A stretch of 64,000 nucleotides of DNA from Trissonchulus latispiculum (taxonomy: Eukaryota; Nematoda; Enoplea; Enoplida; Ironidae): the NCBI GenBank assembly GCA_030248195.1, contig JASAND010020624.1:58501-122500 (forward strand), in the 5' to 3' direction. Made by a program: the position numbers and the translations under genes. The notes beneath the pieces are model-generated. The model saw nothing but the letters and a program-made list of their open reading frames with translations, searched no databases and was not told where the DNA came from. Every line of letters starts with the position of its first letter. The first letter of the stretch is position 1. Shown here one piece after another: positions 1-11,284 of this stretch.

Positions 1-133
1 TTTATTATTAACTTAAAGTGTTGTTTTTGATTTGTTGTGTGCAGTAATAGCCGTATTATATGCTTTGATTTTAGAACTTGCATCTGCAGGCAAGAAAGGG
101 TCAGTCAAAGCAGGATCATAGCGCTATATTTAG

Positions 134-194
134 TCTATTTTTGGTGGCAAAATATTTTCGCACTAATTCTGGTACTATTGACACACTCTTGAAG
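134..194 (+). CDS. possible upstream EXOC7 exon (tentative)
   Basis: A short open block lies between an AG acceptor (131-133 TAG) and a strong donor, AAG/GTACGT at 195. It encodes about 20 residues ending in TIDTLLK and leaves phase 0, which suits the EXOC7 exon beginning at 864. Similarity to Exo70 over so few residues is weak. An even smaller candidate upstream (about 45-100) would need a roughly 33-bp intron, so I did not include it. Confidence 0.35.
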
Positions 195-863
195 GTACGT
201 ATATAATACGAATCTTTTACTTTTGTTTTCACTAATTTAATTTGTAGGACTTATGTTTTGAGATTTTTGAGCATATTGAAAGTAGCACGTTATGGAAAGC
301 CCCCTTCTGCTTCTATTTAGACTGCTGTCACTATACTAGTGAAGTTTTTAATTGCTGCACTGCACTATAGTTACTAATATTATTTTCCTGCTCCATTTTT
401 AACTTAGAAGTTGTTTTATGCTATTATAGTTCACTACGCAAGATCTGATGAATAGATATAAACGATTGATTCGAGAAATTGAAAATTTGGTATGGCTAAA
501 TTTTTTATGTAATTTTGCAATTGTAATTGCATTTGTATTTGTAATTTTGTTAAGTTCTTTCTTGAAATTAAGTATATTTGTTAAAAATCGGACGAAACGG
601 TCAGTTTTCGAACTGTTTCATACAGGTTCAATGTATTAGCCATGTTTTTGTCTTTGTTTAGTTTTCGGCAATTTAGGTATATACCTCGTGAAAATAGTCT
701 CTATAGGCATTTCTATTTTGTGCTAATTAATTTTCTTGTGCTAATAATAGGTTGCAGTTGATATTAACATCCTTATTACTATTGAGATGGAAAATTTTGA
801 AGTGGTTTTTCTTGACTAATATATTGTGTACGTATATAATAGCTTGTGTTGGATCTTTTTTAG

Positions 864-3800
864 TGCATTCGTGGCCTTGAAGATTTTGTTGAGCATATTA
901 AGAGTGACCAGGATAAGGTGGTACCTCGAGATGGTACCGTCCATCAGATAACCAGCAATGCAAGTTTGATTAACTAAATTATTATAGATATAACAAAAAA
1001 ACGTACACGAACTAAAACATAACCGCCTCGTTTCATTTAGTTGGCTAATCGAATAAAACGTTTGGTACAATGAAGAGGACCTACAGCGCTATAAAATAGA
1101 CTACCATTGGCTCATGTAGTAAACAACTACATTTCGGATCTCTGGTGTTGTCTTCTCATTCTCAAAGATTTTGTGATTTAAAGATAATAAAAAAGTGTAT
1201 GCCATAATGCTTCATTGGATTTGAATTAAATATGCATAACTTAGCTTATGCTTAGAGCTTTATTCTATTGTAAAAATGTAAGCGTACACCACCTGGTTTC
1301 TCACTACATGCTTAACTGTGAACCAACTGTTGGTTTTAACCAGAACATGAATGTTCCCCTGCTTGGAGGGAGGGCTCGCCAATCATAGTAAGATTCCCTC
1401 CTCTTGTGTCAGGAGGAAATTGCCAAAATTACCAGATTGAGGAAACCCATCCCCGTTTTGGAAAGGAGGTAGAAAATGTTGTTTTTACGTAATACTTATC
1501 ACGCAGAACAGCCTACCAAACTGGGAAAAGACTTTGAAATCTAATTTGCTATTGGCTATCCCGCCCCTTGAATCTTTGACCTTACTCACTACCACAATGA
1601 TATTATTCTTATGAGAGTCCCCTTCCAAAAGAAGATCCTCTAACTTAAGAACTATTTGCAGCAATGTTCCCATTATTTTTATTCACCTCCAAAACGGGGG
1701 TGGATTTTCTTCTAAACCCTTCTTACCAGAGGAATTCAGGTTTGAGCATCGTTGCGCAACCTAAGTAGGTGAGAAATGCCTCTTTCTGGCGTGCTTTTCT
1801 GAGGACGGCGAATTGTCGTAAGTGATGTAAAACTGTTTGATTTCCTTTCAGGCTTTGATATTTTTGGAACAACTGTTGGAGTTTCGAGAATCCCTGACCA
1901 TGATTCTGTCCACGGATCCTAGCTCAGCTAACCTGGCTGTTCCTAAATATTATGGTAACTTAACTAGCAGGATTTGTATGTTAAGTCAGTTACTAAGCTA
2001 CCCTAGTAAACTCAAATCTTTGTTTAGACTGTTTACTGTAGTTGTAGTATTTGTAAAGCTTTGTATTTTAGCTCGTGTCTTATCAGCCCTTGGTCTGAGT
2101 CTTCGAAATAAGAGTGAACTCTACAGTGATGCTACGCTGAAGGCTCTTTTCATGCTGAATAACTACAATCATATCCTAAAATCTTTGCAGAAGTAATTTA
2201 GTCTTTCGGTTGTCTATTTATTTTTCAGTTGTCTTTGTTTATTTGAATAAGCAGAGAACACGACCGAGGCTTGCCATTCTTAGTGCCTTGGCTGGGCGCA
2301 AATGGGGACCTGGAAAAGAAGATCAAAGGATTCTGTTCATCTCCTACATAAGATCCCTAATGGAGTATGCTATGTCTGCGTGGTATCCCTCAGTCTCCAA
2401 GACCAGCGCTGAGAAGCTGGAAACTATACAAAACCAGGCAGTTAATCACTGGAAGCCTTCCGGGGACTCCTGCCGGATACGTTAGACTGGAGGCCAATCT
2501 AATTCCTCTACACCTGCGAGCTAAGGAACTGGTTGGAATTGGATATGAAAAATCAATCAGACTGCCGGCAGATAATCCCAGATTTGAGGCATGCCTGCGG
2601 TCGGTCAATCAACGTCTCCCAAGTCAGAACTCCTGGAGAGTTATGGGTCGGCAAGTCTCTGAAGCGGCTGGTCTTTCCAGGCACAGAAGAGAGCCGCTCT
2701 GTCTTCCGTCAATCCCACCATGGAACTCGCCTGGCAATGTCACAGTATATACTGACATTGGTCTCAACAGCTCGAGAAAGAAAGATCTACTGCCGCATCA
2801 GCTGAAGCAACTCACCCTTGCCGCCTTGGCGAAGCTTCCACCTGCCGATCTGCTGATTTGGACAGATGGTGCTGTGAAAGATGCCAATCAGGCCGGATTT
2901 TCAGGTGCAGTAGTGTATGACGGGAGTCGAGGTACGCTAATGCACCAGATTACTGTTCCTGCTGGTCCCCTGTGCTCCAGCTTCAGAGCGGAACAAATTG
3001 CTTTCAGGGAGGCTCTCAGCTGGGCGAAAGATCATTTTGCTGCTGATGTGGCTGGTGCTGCTGCCGCAGCAACCGAGGACGGAAGTCTTTTCAGAGAGGC
3101 CAGGGTATGTACTGACTCGTTGTCTCTTGCCGGAAATCTCAAAGCTGGCTGCCAATCCGCGAGTACCCCGACGGCCATCAGTATATGGAAACCTGGCAGA
3201 CTTGGAGAAGATCGGGGTCCATGTCACGGTTCAGTGGACTCCCAGTCACATCGATGTTGCTGGCAACGAAGCAGCTGACACTGCTGCTAAATTGGGAACG
3301 GAAATGGAGCAGGAAAACGTGGAGTTGGACTACGCCACCGCCAAAGCCGCCGTTAAAAGATATATCCGTGAAGAATGCATGCGGCTTTGGAAAGCCGAAG
3401 ATACGAATGGAACATTCGACGGGAATAAACCTGTTTCGCTGGAACTGGAGCAAGGTCTCAGCAGGAAGGAGCGGGTGACTCTCTCACAGCTCAGATGTAA
3501 TGGTCACTCCCTCCTGCTGGCCAAGCAGAGGTACAGGATGGGTATCTCTCCGTCTCCCGCCTGCCCTGACTGCTCAGCTCCGGAAGAAGACCTACCTCAC
3601 CTATTACTCTACTGCCCTGCTCACAGGGGCGCTAGACGACTGCACTTCGGGTCCCGGCCCAGGCTTGACATCCTTTCGAGGGGTCCCCCCAGGGTCCTTG
3701 CCTATCTCCGGGATGTGGGCCGACTCTAGTTGGTCCAACCCCATTGAGCCTGCTCACGACGGTCCAGGAAGATGAAGAAGAAGAAGATTTGAATAAGCTT

Positions 3801-5250
3801 TTGCGTACAATTTTGGAATGTTCCACTATTTTGTTCGTTTCGTTATTTATGAATGTTTAATGTGTGCTGAACAACTTTTGTCTGATTTCTTAGGTCTGGA
3901 GGATTGCGTGTTGTCAGTGAACAGAATAAAGAAGTTGGAGGATATTATGAACAGCAAATCAAAGAACACAAAACCCAGTACTTTCAGTGGTATGCATGTC
4001 CATAAATTTTTTGCTTGTTTAGAATAGGTTTTAACTTCTAGATTTCGAAATCTGTTTGCTTATTTCGGTCATTGTATCGATGTTAGACAATTTCGTTTTA
4101 CCTTGCTTGTTATTGTTATTTAGTTGGTCACGTCTTTTATCATTCATTGCGGAACAAAGACCTGGCTATTCGCCTTCTCTGACTGCTGATCGCTTACGTG
4201 ACAAGGACAGACAACTTGTTAAGGATGCTTTTGCGGTGATTTATTATTATATGGTTTACTATGAGTCTATGAGATTATATACCAAATGTAAATGGGAATA
4301 GTTTTGTTTTATTGATTGCAGGGCAATGCTCCTTTAGCGCTGAGGATATTTTGCTGCCTTCCTCAAAATCTCAGATGGGCCGTTGTAGAATATGTAGCTG
4401 GTGGTGATTGACTGTCGTATTAGGGGTTATTTGTTGTAGTAATAATAGTGCATGCTAACATAAGATTTTTGACAAAACCAAATACTCGTGTCAGGAGATC
4501 AGACAAACTCCCGAGTATCATGGACAGTAATATCAGAAGTTTTCTTCATAAAATCCAATACCGGTCGGATAGACTGCAACGTACTACCCAAATGCGTTCA
4601 CGCTTGTTTTAAAATGTTGTAGGTTTAACAAATTTCTTTGACTATTCATTTCGCCGATGCAAATCAGATGTTTGCTACATATCAAATTTGATCTCAACAC
4701 GTAGCTCACAACAGTGAACAATAGCTCATTCAACAGTGCATTATGTTTACCAGTGTGGGCCTCAACACCCACTGCGGGGCATGCCGCCCACCAGGTCCTA
4801 ACAGTTTACAGCATGGATCACACAACAGACAAGGTGTTCATGTGCGCATTTCTCATTTTAGGGGTTCAATAAGGATTTTGAAGAGATTGTTAAAAATCAT
4901 CGAGGCTATTCTGTTCCGGACTACGAATTGGCTCAGGCTTTGATCAGAGAGAATAAGGATTTAGTGTATCCTAAGTATCAAGCTTTTTATAATCTGTAAG
5001 TTTGTGTTTTAACGTGCATACTTCTTACTGAATGTTAAAGATATTCTTTCGAGTTATCGCAAGTCCAAGATCAAAAACCTTTGGCATTCTTAGCTTCAAT
5101 ATTTCTGACCTTTCTTACCTTACTGTTTACATTTATATTGTTTACAGATGGGCAAAAACTCCGTTTACGAAGAATGTGGAAAAATATGTGCGCCATAGTC
5201 CTCAAGATGTTCTGGCTTCTCTAGAAAATCTCTTTGGACGTCGTACTTGA
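864..5250 (+). CDS. EXOC7: Exocyst complex component 7 (Exo70), C-terminal half
   Basis: Exo70 helps tether secretory vesicles to the plasma membrane as part of the octameric exocyst; in known members the C-terminal helical domain binds PI(4,5)P2 and Rho-family GTPases. Seven exons join in one frame: 864-959, 1852-1975, 2072-2192, 3894-3989, 4124-4235, 4862-4995 and 5148-5250, giving 261 aa and a TGA stop. Family hallmarks in order are GLEDFVEHIKSD, DGTVHQITSN, ALIFLEQLLEF, FMLNNYNHILKSLQK, RLRDKDRQLVKD, GFNKDFEEI, and the C-terminal FTKNVEKYVRHSPQDV. All splice phases agree. The first intron has a GC-AG donor (AAT/GCAAGT). The second (1976-2071) is 96 bp, open in frame, and could be retained without a stop. 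Intron 2193-3893 carries a LINE fragment. An ATTAAA lies at 5314. The gene continues left of the window. The call is firm; the N-terminal exons are not seen. Confidence 0.93.
960..1851 (+). other. EXOC7 intron with GC-AG boundaries
   Basis: The exon ends in codon AAT followed by GCAAGT; the next exon starts after TTTCAG at 1852. Exo70 similarity (TSN then ALIFLEQ) needs exactly this join, so the donor is GC rather than GT. Within the intron an imperfect inverted pair sits near 1440-1470 and 1686-1706 (cccatccccgttttgg type), perhaps a small degraded element. Confidence 0.7.
2242..3798 (+). mobile_element. 5'-truncated non-LTR retrotransposon (RT end, RNase H, zinc knuckle) in EXOC7 intron
   Basis: The insertion is bounded by a perfect 11-bp target duplication, TTTGAATAAGC, at 2242-2252 and 3788-3798, and ends in a GAA-rich tail at 3768-3787. 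The body reads in pieces on the + strand. First comes the reverse transcriptase C-terminal region (ISYIRSLMEYAMSAWYPS near 2320-2400). Next is an RNase H domain with LIWTDGAVKD (about 2850), FRAEQIAFREAL (about 2985), VCTDS (about 3105) and WTPSHIDVAGNEAAD (about 3235). Last is a terminal CPDC...HLLLYCP zinc-binding block (about 3560-3620). At least two frameshifts (near 2450 and 3150) break it, so it is dead. An RNase H plus C-terminal zinc knuckle suits an I/Ingi-type LINE. It lies in the same orientation as the host gene and should be spliced out. Confidence 0.9.
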
Positions 5251-5717
5251 ATGCGATCTCATTTGTGATATTTGCTGCCCTTGTGTTCGATTGCCTGTTC
5301 TGTATTTTAATTTATTAAAAGCTAACTTGGTCATTCAATCGTCAAATTTTGATGTCCTCCCTCACTTAGTAGTGTTAGTTCCAGAAATACTGTGTTCTTG
5401 ATAAACAAGCTTTGTTTCCTAAACTGCTCCTGTAAAACAAGAAGCTATTGCTGGAGAAATCAGTGACAAGTAAACCGCTATCTGAACTAGAGCTAGAGTC
5501 TGTTCCACCAGAAAGGGTTTCAAAGTATAAAACTTTGTTATAAAGTAAAAGTATATAATAGTAGAAACTTTATTTTTATAATGCAAAATTAGGGTAGAGT
5601 GTTAAGGGGGGCGACTAAAATGGCCCCGAATTTGTCCGATTGGCCTACTTTTTGGCGAAGATTTAGAGCGTGGGTGGGGTCAGAAAAATACCGGGTACTC
5701 ACTCAGATTTTGGTTGC
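5251..5717. other. EXOC7 3' flank, no gene seen
   Basis: This stretch holds the EXOC7 3' UTR and downstream sequence. ATTAAA at 5314-5319 is the likely poly(A) signal. I see no coding block, and the inverted-repeat similarity to the nested element starts near 5718. Confidence 0.6.
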
Positions 5718-6728
5718 CTTCCAGTCATATGCAGCCGTCTCGTTTATGTGCCCGACCCCCACTTTTTCACAACTACCAACATAATTAAAAATTTCTGCTG
5801 GCTGCAAAACCCCAGCCCAGCTGCAATGTTGCCATTCGCCAATGTAATTTGCCACATGTGCCCCTATCTGCAGAAAAATACTAGACGTCTGTATCTTATC
5901 TGTATCTTAGGGCCTTTTCGCGCGCGAGTTAAACGAGTTAAAATTAACTCGATCCTTTTCGCGCCAGGGTTAAAAGAGTTAATTTTAACTAGCTGGGGTT
6001 AAACGAGTTAAACGTTTTTTAACTCGGTGCTCGCGCGAACAGGGGTTAAAATTAACTCGTTTAACTCTACCTGCATTCGCGCGCACATAATGGGTTAAAA
6101 TCCACAGAGTTAATTTTAACTCAACCCCATTTCGCGCGCGAGTTAAAATTAACTCCTTTAACTCTGCAGCAACTTTTTGAATTGAATTTTAACCCTCGAT
6201 GCGGCACGGGGGTTGGTTAAACGAGTTAAAAATAAGGTAGGCCGCCTGAAGTCAATACAGATCAACTAAACCAAAAGTGGCATTTTATTTAATATTTTGG
6301 CTTAATTGTTTTGCTAATACAAGAGATTTTTATAAACATCACTGTTTTTTCAGTTCAGAACGAATAAGTAACTGCTACTGCATTTGCAAAATAAGTAGTG
6401 TGGAATAATAATTGTGTAAAATGTGTCGAGAAAAGATGCGAAATTGATCCTATGAAACACACTATGAAATGCTCAAAGTTATTCCTTTTATGGCATGCAG
6501 CTTGGTTAGCTTTGATTGGCTGTTTCAAAACACTTCCAGGCTTGATTGGCTAGCGGTACTTCATAGAGGCGCTACTTGATTGGTTGGCGCTTACACCCTC
6601 TTAGCTTATTAATCTTCAATTTTTTTTGGTAGAAGCATGATCAAAAGTTCGGAGAATCAAGAAAAAAAGGCATCCAAGTTAAAATAAAATAATAAAAGTT
6701 AAAGTGAAAGGAGATATTTGTTTCAAAT

Positions 6729-8403
6729 ATGCTCCCGGACCAAGTGAGGTTGAAATCCTTTCTGAAGGATAAGGCCCAAACTCAACATCAGGGCCGAAGT
6801 AGAAAGAAGAAACCACCAGACCAAACTACGACAACATCTAACAACGGATCTGCCACAAGCCTTAACCGACCCGGAACGACCAACAACGATTCTCAGACTA
6901 CGACAGAACGCTCAGCCGAATCAGCCTCAATCCTCAACAGACCAGGAACCGCCAAACAATCCACTACGACCACGGAATACAACAAACAGGGATCATCCAC
7001 GCCATCGAAGACCAACAACCGCCAGCGCAGCAAGAGCCTGAAGCGGAAATTGGATCCGATTCAGGCTTTGACAGAAAAGGATTCCAAGAAGCCACGGGCC
7101 AAACAGCCAGCCAGAGCTGAGGATTTTCTCTCCTTCAGCTCTGAAGTCGAAAGCGAAGCAGGCGATTTTCAAATCGTCCGCCGCAAGAAGTCGAAGACGC
7201 CGAAGAAGCAGACCGCACCACTGGCGTTCGAGTTCATCCCTCGTCGAGGCGAGTGGACCGAACGATCGCTGGCGGAGAAGTTACAGACCGCGTCCCTGGG
7301 GCGTGTATCTGTACGCTACGTGAAGAAGACGGAGAAGGGGCTGATGGTTGTCCCGGCCAGCCACCCGGACTCCATCGAGCTCCTCAACATCATCAGCCTG
7401 CCGGGAGGTCTGATTGAAGACTTCGAAGTGGTTCCGCCGGCCAAATACAGGCCGCGGCGAGCCCCCCGGTACGAAGTCATCATCCGAGGAGTGGACACAG
7501 CATTAACCGAAGACGAAATCCGTTCAGAGCTGGAGGGCAATCAGGTCACCAGCGTCTTTTCCGTTCGCCGCTTCACAAAGCGAAGCGACGACGGTGCCAT
7601 CAAGAAGCTGCCACTGGTGTCCGTTAAGGTCACTACTCACTAGTGCCAAGGATCTGGAAGACATGCTGGCCCACGGTGTGTATATCAATTATACACGCCA
7701 TCGAGCGGAGGAGCCAGCAAACCGAGGAGTGGAGCCCATCCGCTGCTACCGATGCCAGCAATTTGGTCACCATCAGGCAGCCTGCAAAGCAGCTGCAGCT
7801 GCTTGCCTCATCTGTGGGCAGTCTCAATGCCCTGCCACAGCCGACAAAAGAGCCCGCTGCCAGAACCGGGCTCACTGCGTCAACTGCAACGGGGACCACC
7901 CGTCAATCTCCAGAACTTGTCCAGTTTACAAGGAGAAGCAAGGCAGCCTCCTGCAGTCGCTTCAGAAGAAAGCCGAGAGCCATCAGCCAATGCCTCCGGG
8001 CAAACCAGCTCTGCCAAACAGGAAAGAGGGCGTAGGTGCAAGATCGTACGCGCAAATAGTTAAAGGCAACGAAACCGCAGACCTCGTGTCTAAGGTGATT
8101 GCTTTCACGTGCGATTTTGTCACTAAAGCTCTCCAGAAGGTCTCCGAAGACGCCTCAGTACTGGAAGATCTACCGGAACTAGCCAGCCAGCTGGGAAACT
8201 GTCATTTTGACATAAAACTCCCTGGTGCGCGGATTCGAGCTCTGACGAACTCAACCTGCAACCAGGATCTGTGGCAGCTGCTCTGGAAGCTCGGGGGCCG
8301 TGCTGAAAAAGTCCTCACGAGCCCGGCAGCCCAATACCTGGCTCTAGCGAAGATGGCCACTGACACAAAGGCAGTCACCAATGCAGGCAGCCAGCATGCA
8401 TAA
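6729..8403 (+). pseudogene. LINE ORF1, Gag-like RNA-binding protein with zinc knuckles (one frameshift)
   Basis: This is the nucleic-acid chaperone component of a Jockey-like LINE. It begins with ATG at 6729. The first 220 or so residues are Ser/Thr/Gln/Lys-rich and disordered (nuclear-localisation-like basic runs near 7020-7110), followed by an RRM-like region (about 7230-7630). The frame then stops at 7641-7643, and the rest continues in the +1 frame. That part has two CCHC knuckles, CYRCQQFGHHQAAC (about 7745) and CLICGQ...C (about 7805), and a third CVNCNGDHPSISRTC (about 7880). The frameshift lies near 7630. The reading frame overlaps the start of ORF2 slightly, as in related LINEs. Confidence 0.85.
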
Positions 8404-11284
8404 TAGAACTAAAGTCCTTGCTGGCTGCCTTGTATCCATCATCATCATGGCCTTCACACTGCTGCCAGCCAACGTCCAAAGCCTTCGGCCCAAACTGGCC
8501 GAACTGAAGCTGCTGGTAGAACAGAAGAAGCCTGACGTCATTGCCATCTGCGAGACCTGGCTGAAGCCGAATAGCAAGCTCAGTGGGCCGAAAGGATACC
8601 AATGCTACCGGAGGGATCGGATCGGCGGCCACGGCGGGGTCTTGCTGTGGGTGCGAGACGAGCTACATCCCGCCGCGGTACAGCTGCCTGCCACGACCAT
8701 GGAAGCCATTGCCTGCAGTTTTACAGTGGACAACCGTGAGCTGCTCATAATCAGCGTCTACCATCCGAACGGGAGAGACCAGCTGGATGAAACTCTGTTC
8801 AGCTGGGCGGAAGCCAACTATCAGGAGGTCATTATCGCTGGAGACCTCAACGCCATCAGTCCCGCCTGGTCGCCGTTCGCCACCGAAAATCAAGCAGGCG
8901 AACAACTCCAGGCCTACCTTGACGACAGTGAAATGTCAGTCATCAATACGCCTGGCCAGTCAACCAGGCCAAGCAACAGAGAATCCACCATCGATCTCAT
9001 CCTGGGCTCCGAGACGGTTCGCTCTTGCTGTAACGGCACGAAAGTAGACGAACCTGTCGGAAACAGCGATCACCTCACCGTGTGGGCAACCATCAACATG
9101 GAAGTTCATCGCCCACCACTGCCACCTCCAACATTCCGTTGGAGCAGGGCAGACTGGGACCACTACAAGGAGAAGCTGCAGTCTCTACTGGAAGATGAAG
9201 GACTTACCGGTCCTGTGCTGGATCCAAACCAAGATGGCTCTCCACCCGAACAAATTGAGCGTCGGGTGGTGAAACTGGAAGAAGCCATCATGACAGCAGC
9301 CAATGAAGCCATACCGAAGGCTGCACCACGTCAACAATCAAACTTCCGCCCAAGCCCAACTCTAATGGGTTTGATCCAGCTACGCCGAACTGTACGCCGT
9401 CAGCTCAACCAGACGGGTGACGCATCTCTGAGGTGGCTCCGCAACCGCCTTTGCCGAGTCATCAAGTGGAAGATCAACGAAGAAAAGCGAGAGAAGTGGC
9501 ACCACCACACGTCCAGGCTCTCTCAGCACGACATCCCAGGCCTTTGGCGCACCGTGCGTGGTCTCAACAACGCCGGCACCCCAAGGTCAATTCCGACGTT
9601 AGAAAAGAAGAACGCAGACGACACCATCACTCTCCTGCGAAGCGACGAAGACAAGGCAGAGGGCTATCTCACCTCCGTCTTCCGAGATCATGAGTCACAT
9701 CACTTCAACGTGGACCACAAGAACGTGATCGATGCGATGGTGGACGAGCAGAAGCACGCCTTCGAACCAAAGAAATGGTCAGCAACAGCAGAAAGGGACA
9801 CCCTTCTGCCAGCAGACAATGATGACGACCATCCTCTCAGCGGACCCATCACTGAAGCTGAAGTCAGCGAAGCCATCAAAGCAACGAAGAACAAGGCGCC
9901 AGGAAAGGAAGGCATCCGGAAACCGTTGATGTACCACACACCAGCCGTTTTCATCACCTGCCTCACTGCAATCTACAATGCCTGTCTCGATGTCGGCTAC
10001 CACCCCAGAAGATGGAAAGAAGGCGTCATCACAATGATACAGAAGCCAGGGAAGAGCCCAACCAGCGTCCAGGGATACCGACCGATCACACTGCTACCAG
10101 TGCTCGGCAAAACCCTGGAACGCATTATCAACAAAAGACTCAACACTCGACTTGAAGAACACAACGTCTTCAGACAAGAACAGAGCGGAAACAGGACGAA
10201 ACGAAGCACCTTCGATCACCTGTTCAGACTTGCGATGGACGTCTCCACCATGCGAGTAGGAAGAAGAGGCGGCAACAACAACATCTTCGCCGTGTTCACG
10301 GACGTAGAAAAAGCGTTCGACACGGTCTGGCACAACGGACTTCGAGTCAAATTACGCCAACAACACAACCACCACATACCAGCAAAAATGGTCAGATGAA
10401 TTTCCAGCTTCCTAAAGGACCGAAGTCTGCAAGTCCGAGTGGGAACCAGCCTGTCCCACCTTTTCCATCCATCAGCAGGAATGCCCCAAGGAGCCGTTAT
10501 CTCACCACTGCTCTACACCCTGTTCACCAACGATATGCCCCCAAACCCTGCCAAAGTCCTGTCCAGCCAATTTGCAGACGACGTGGCTTTTTGGACCAAG
10601 GGCTGCAAAACAGCAGTCTACCGGCTCCAAACAGCAGTGTCCGCATTGGTCGGCTATTGCAACAGGTGGCGGATCCTGCTCAACGGCCCAAAAACCTTGG
10701 GCATTCACTTCACTAAAAGACGATGCGAACTCGGGACGTGCAACGGGGACATTCTCCAGATCGAAGTCAACGGAGAATTCATCGAATGGGTGAAAGAAGC
10801 CCGATTTCTGGGTGTCATCTTCGATAGAAACGGGACGTTTCGAGCCCACATCAAAGCCACCGAAGCGAAAGCCTTGCAACGGCTCAACGTCCTTCGTGCG
10901 CTGGGCGGAACCAACTGGGGCGCGGATCCAAGGCTCAGGCTCCAAGTGTTCAAGCAGTTCATCAGACCACTGCTAGAGTACGGAGCCATGGCCTGGAACT
11001 GCGCGGCTCCCTCCAACAAGAAGCGCCTACAAACCATCCAGAATCGATGCCTCAAAACCTGCCTTGGGCTACCAAGATACACGCCCTCCAGATGGATCCA
11101 TGATTTGGCGGAGATCCCCCGCCTGGAAGATCGAGCCAAACAACTGGTCCAAAAAATGATGGATGGAGTCCGCGACAACCCAACATCAAACAGATTAACC
11201 TACGAACGGATGCTTGAAGCCGAATTTATCCCCCAACCAGAAGACATCTGCTTTCGCACTGTCTGGCAATGGATAAATAACTAG
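8381..11284 (+). pseudogene. LINE ORF2, APE endonuclease plus reverse transcriptase (one in-frame TGA)
   Basis: ORF2 makes the protein that nicks target DNA and copies the element RNA. The N-terminal third is an apurinic-type endonuclease: LLPANVQSLRPKLAEL, IAICETWL, GGHGGVLLWVRDEL, IIAGDLNA and GNSDHLTVW are visible (8465-9095). The reverse transcriptase follows, with YRPITLLPVLGKTLERI (about 10075), FTDVEKAFDTVWH (about 10295), GMPQGAVISPLLYTLFTND (about 10480) and the catalytic FADD (about 10575). It ends at 11284 without RNase H. A single TGA at 10397-10399 interrupts it where relatives have tryptophan (before ISSFLKDR); the same frame then runs on. ATG 8381 or the later ATG at 8447 could be the start. 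Confidence 0.88.

Noticed and set aside
4321..4409. Open block after an AG with a kinase-like VVEYVAGGD ending, possible extra exon
   Set aside because: Exo70 frame and similarity join 4235 directly to 4862 (DAFA then GFNKDFEE); the block would add a stop, and the kinase resemblance is too short.
5910..6235. TTAAC/GAGTTAAA repeats considered as telomere-like or satellite DNA
   Set aside because: The arrays are mirrored at 12735-12972, bounded by shared GGGCCTTTTCG ends, and so are transposon termini.
10397..10399. In-frame TGA in LINE ORF2 considered as a recoded (selenocysteine or tryptophan) codon
   Set aside because: No other TGA recoding is visible in host genes, which use TGA as a stop (for example EXOC7 at 5250); a simple nonsense mutation suffices.
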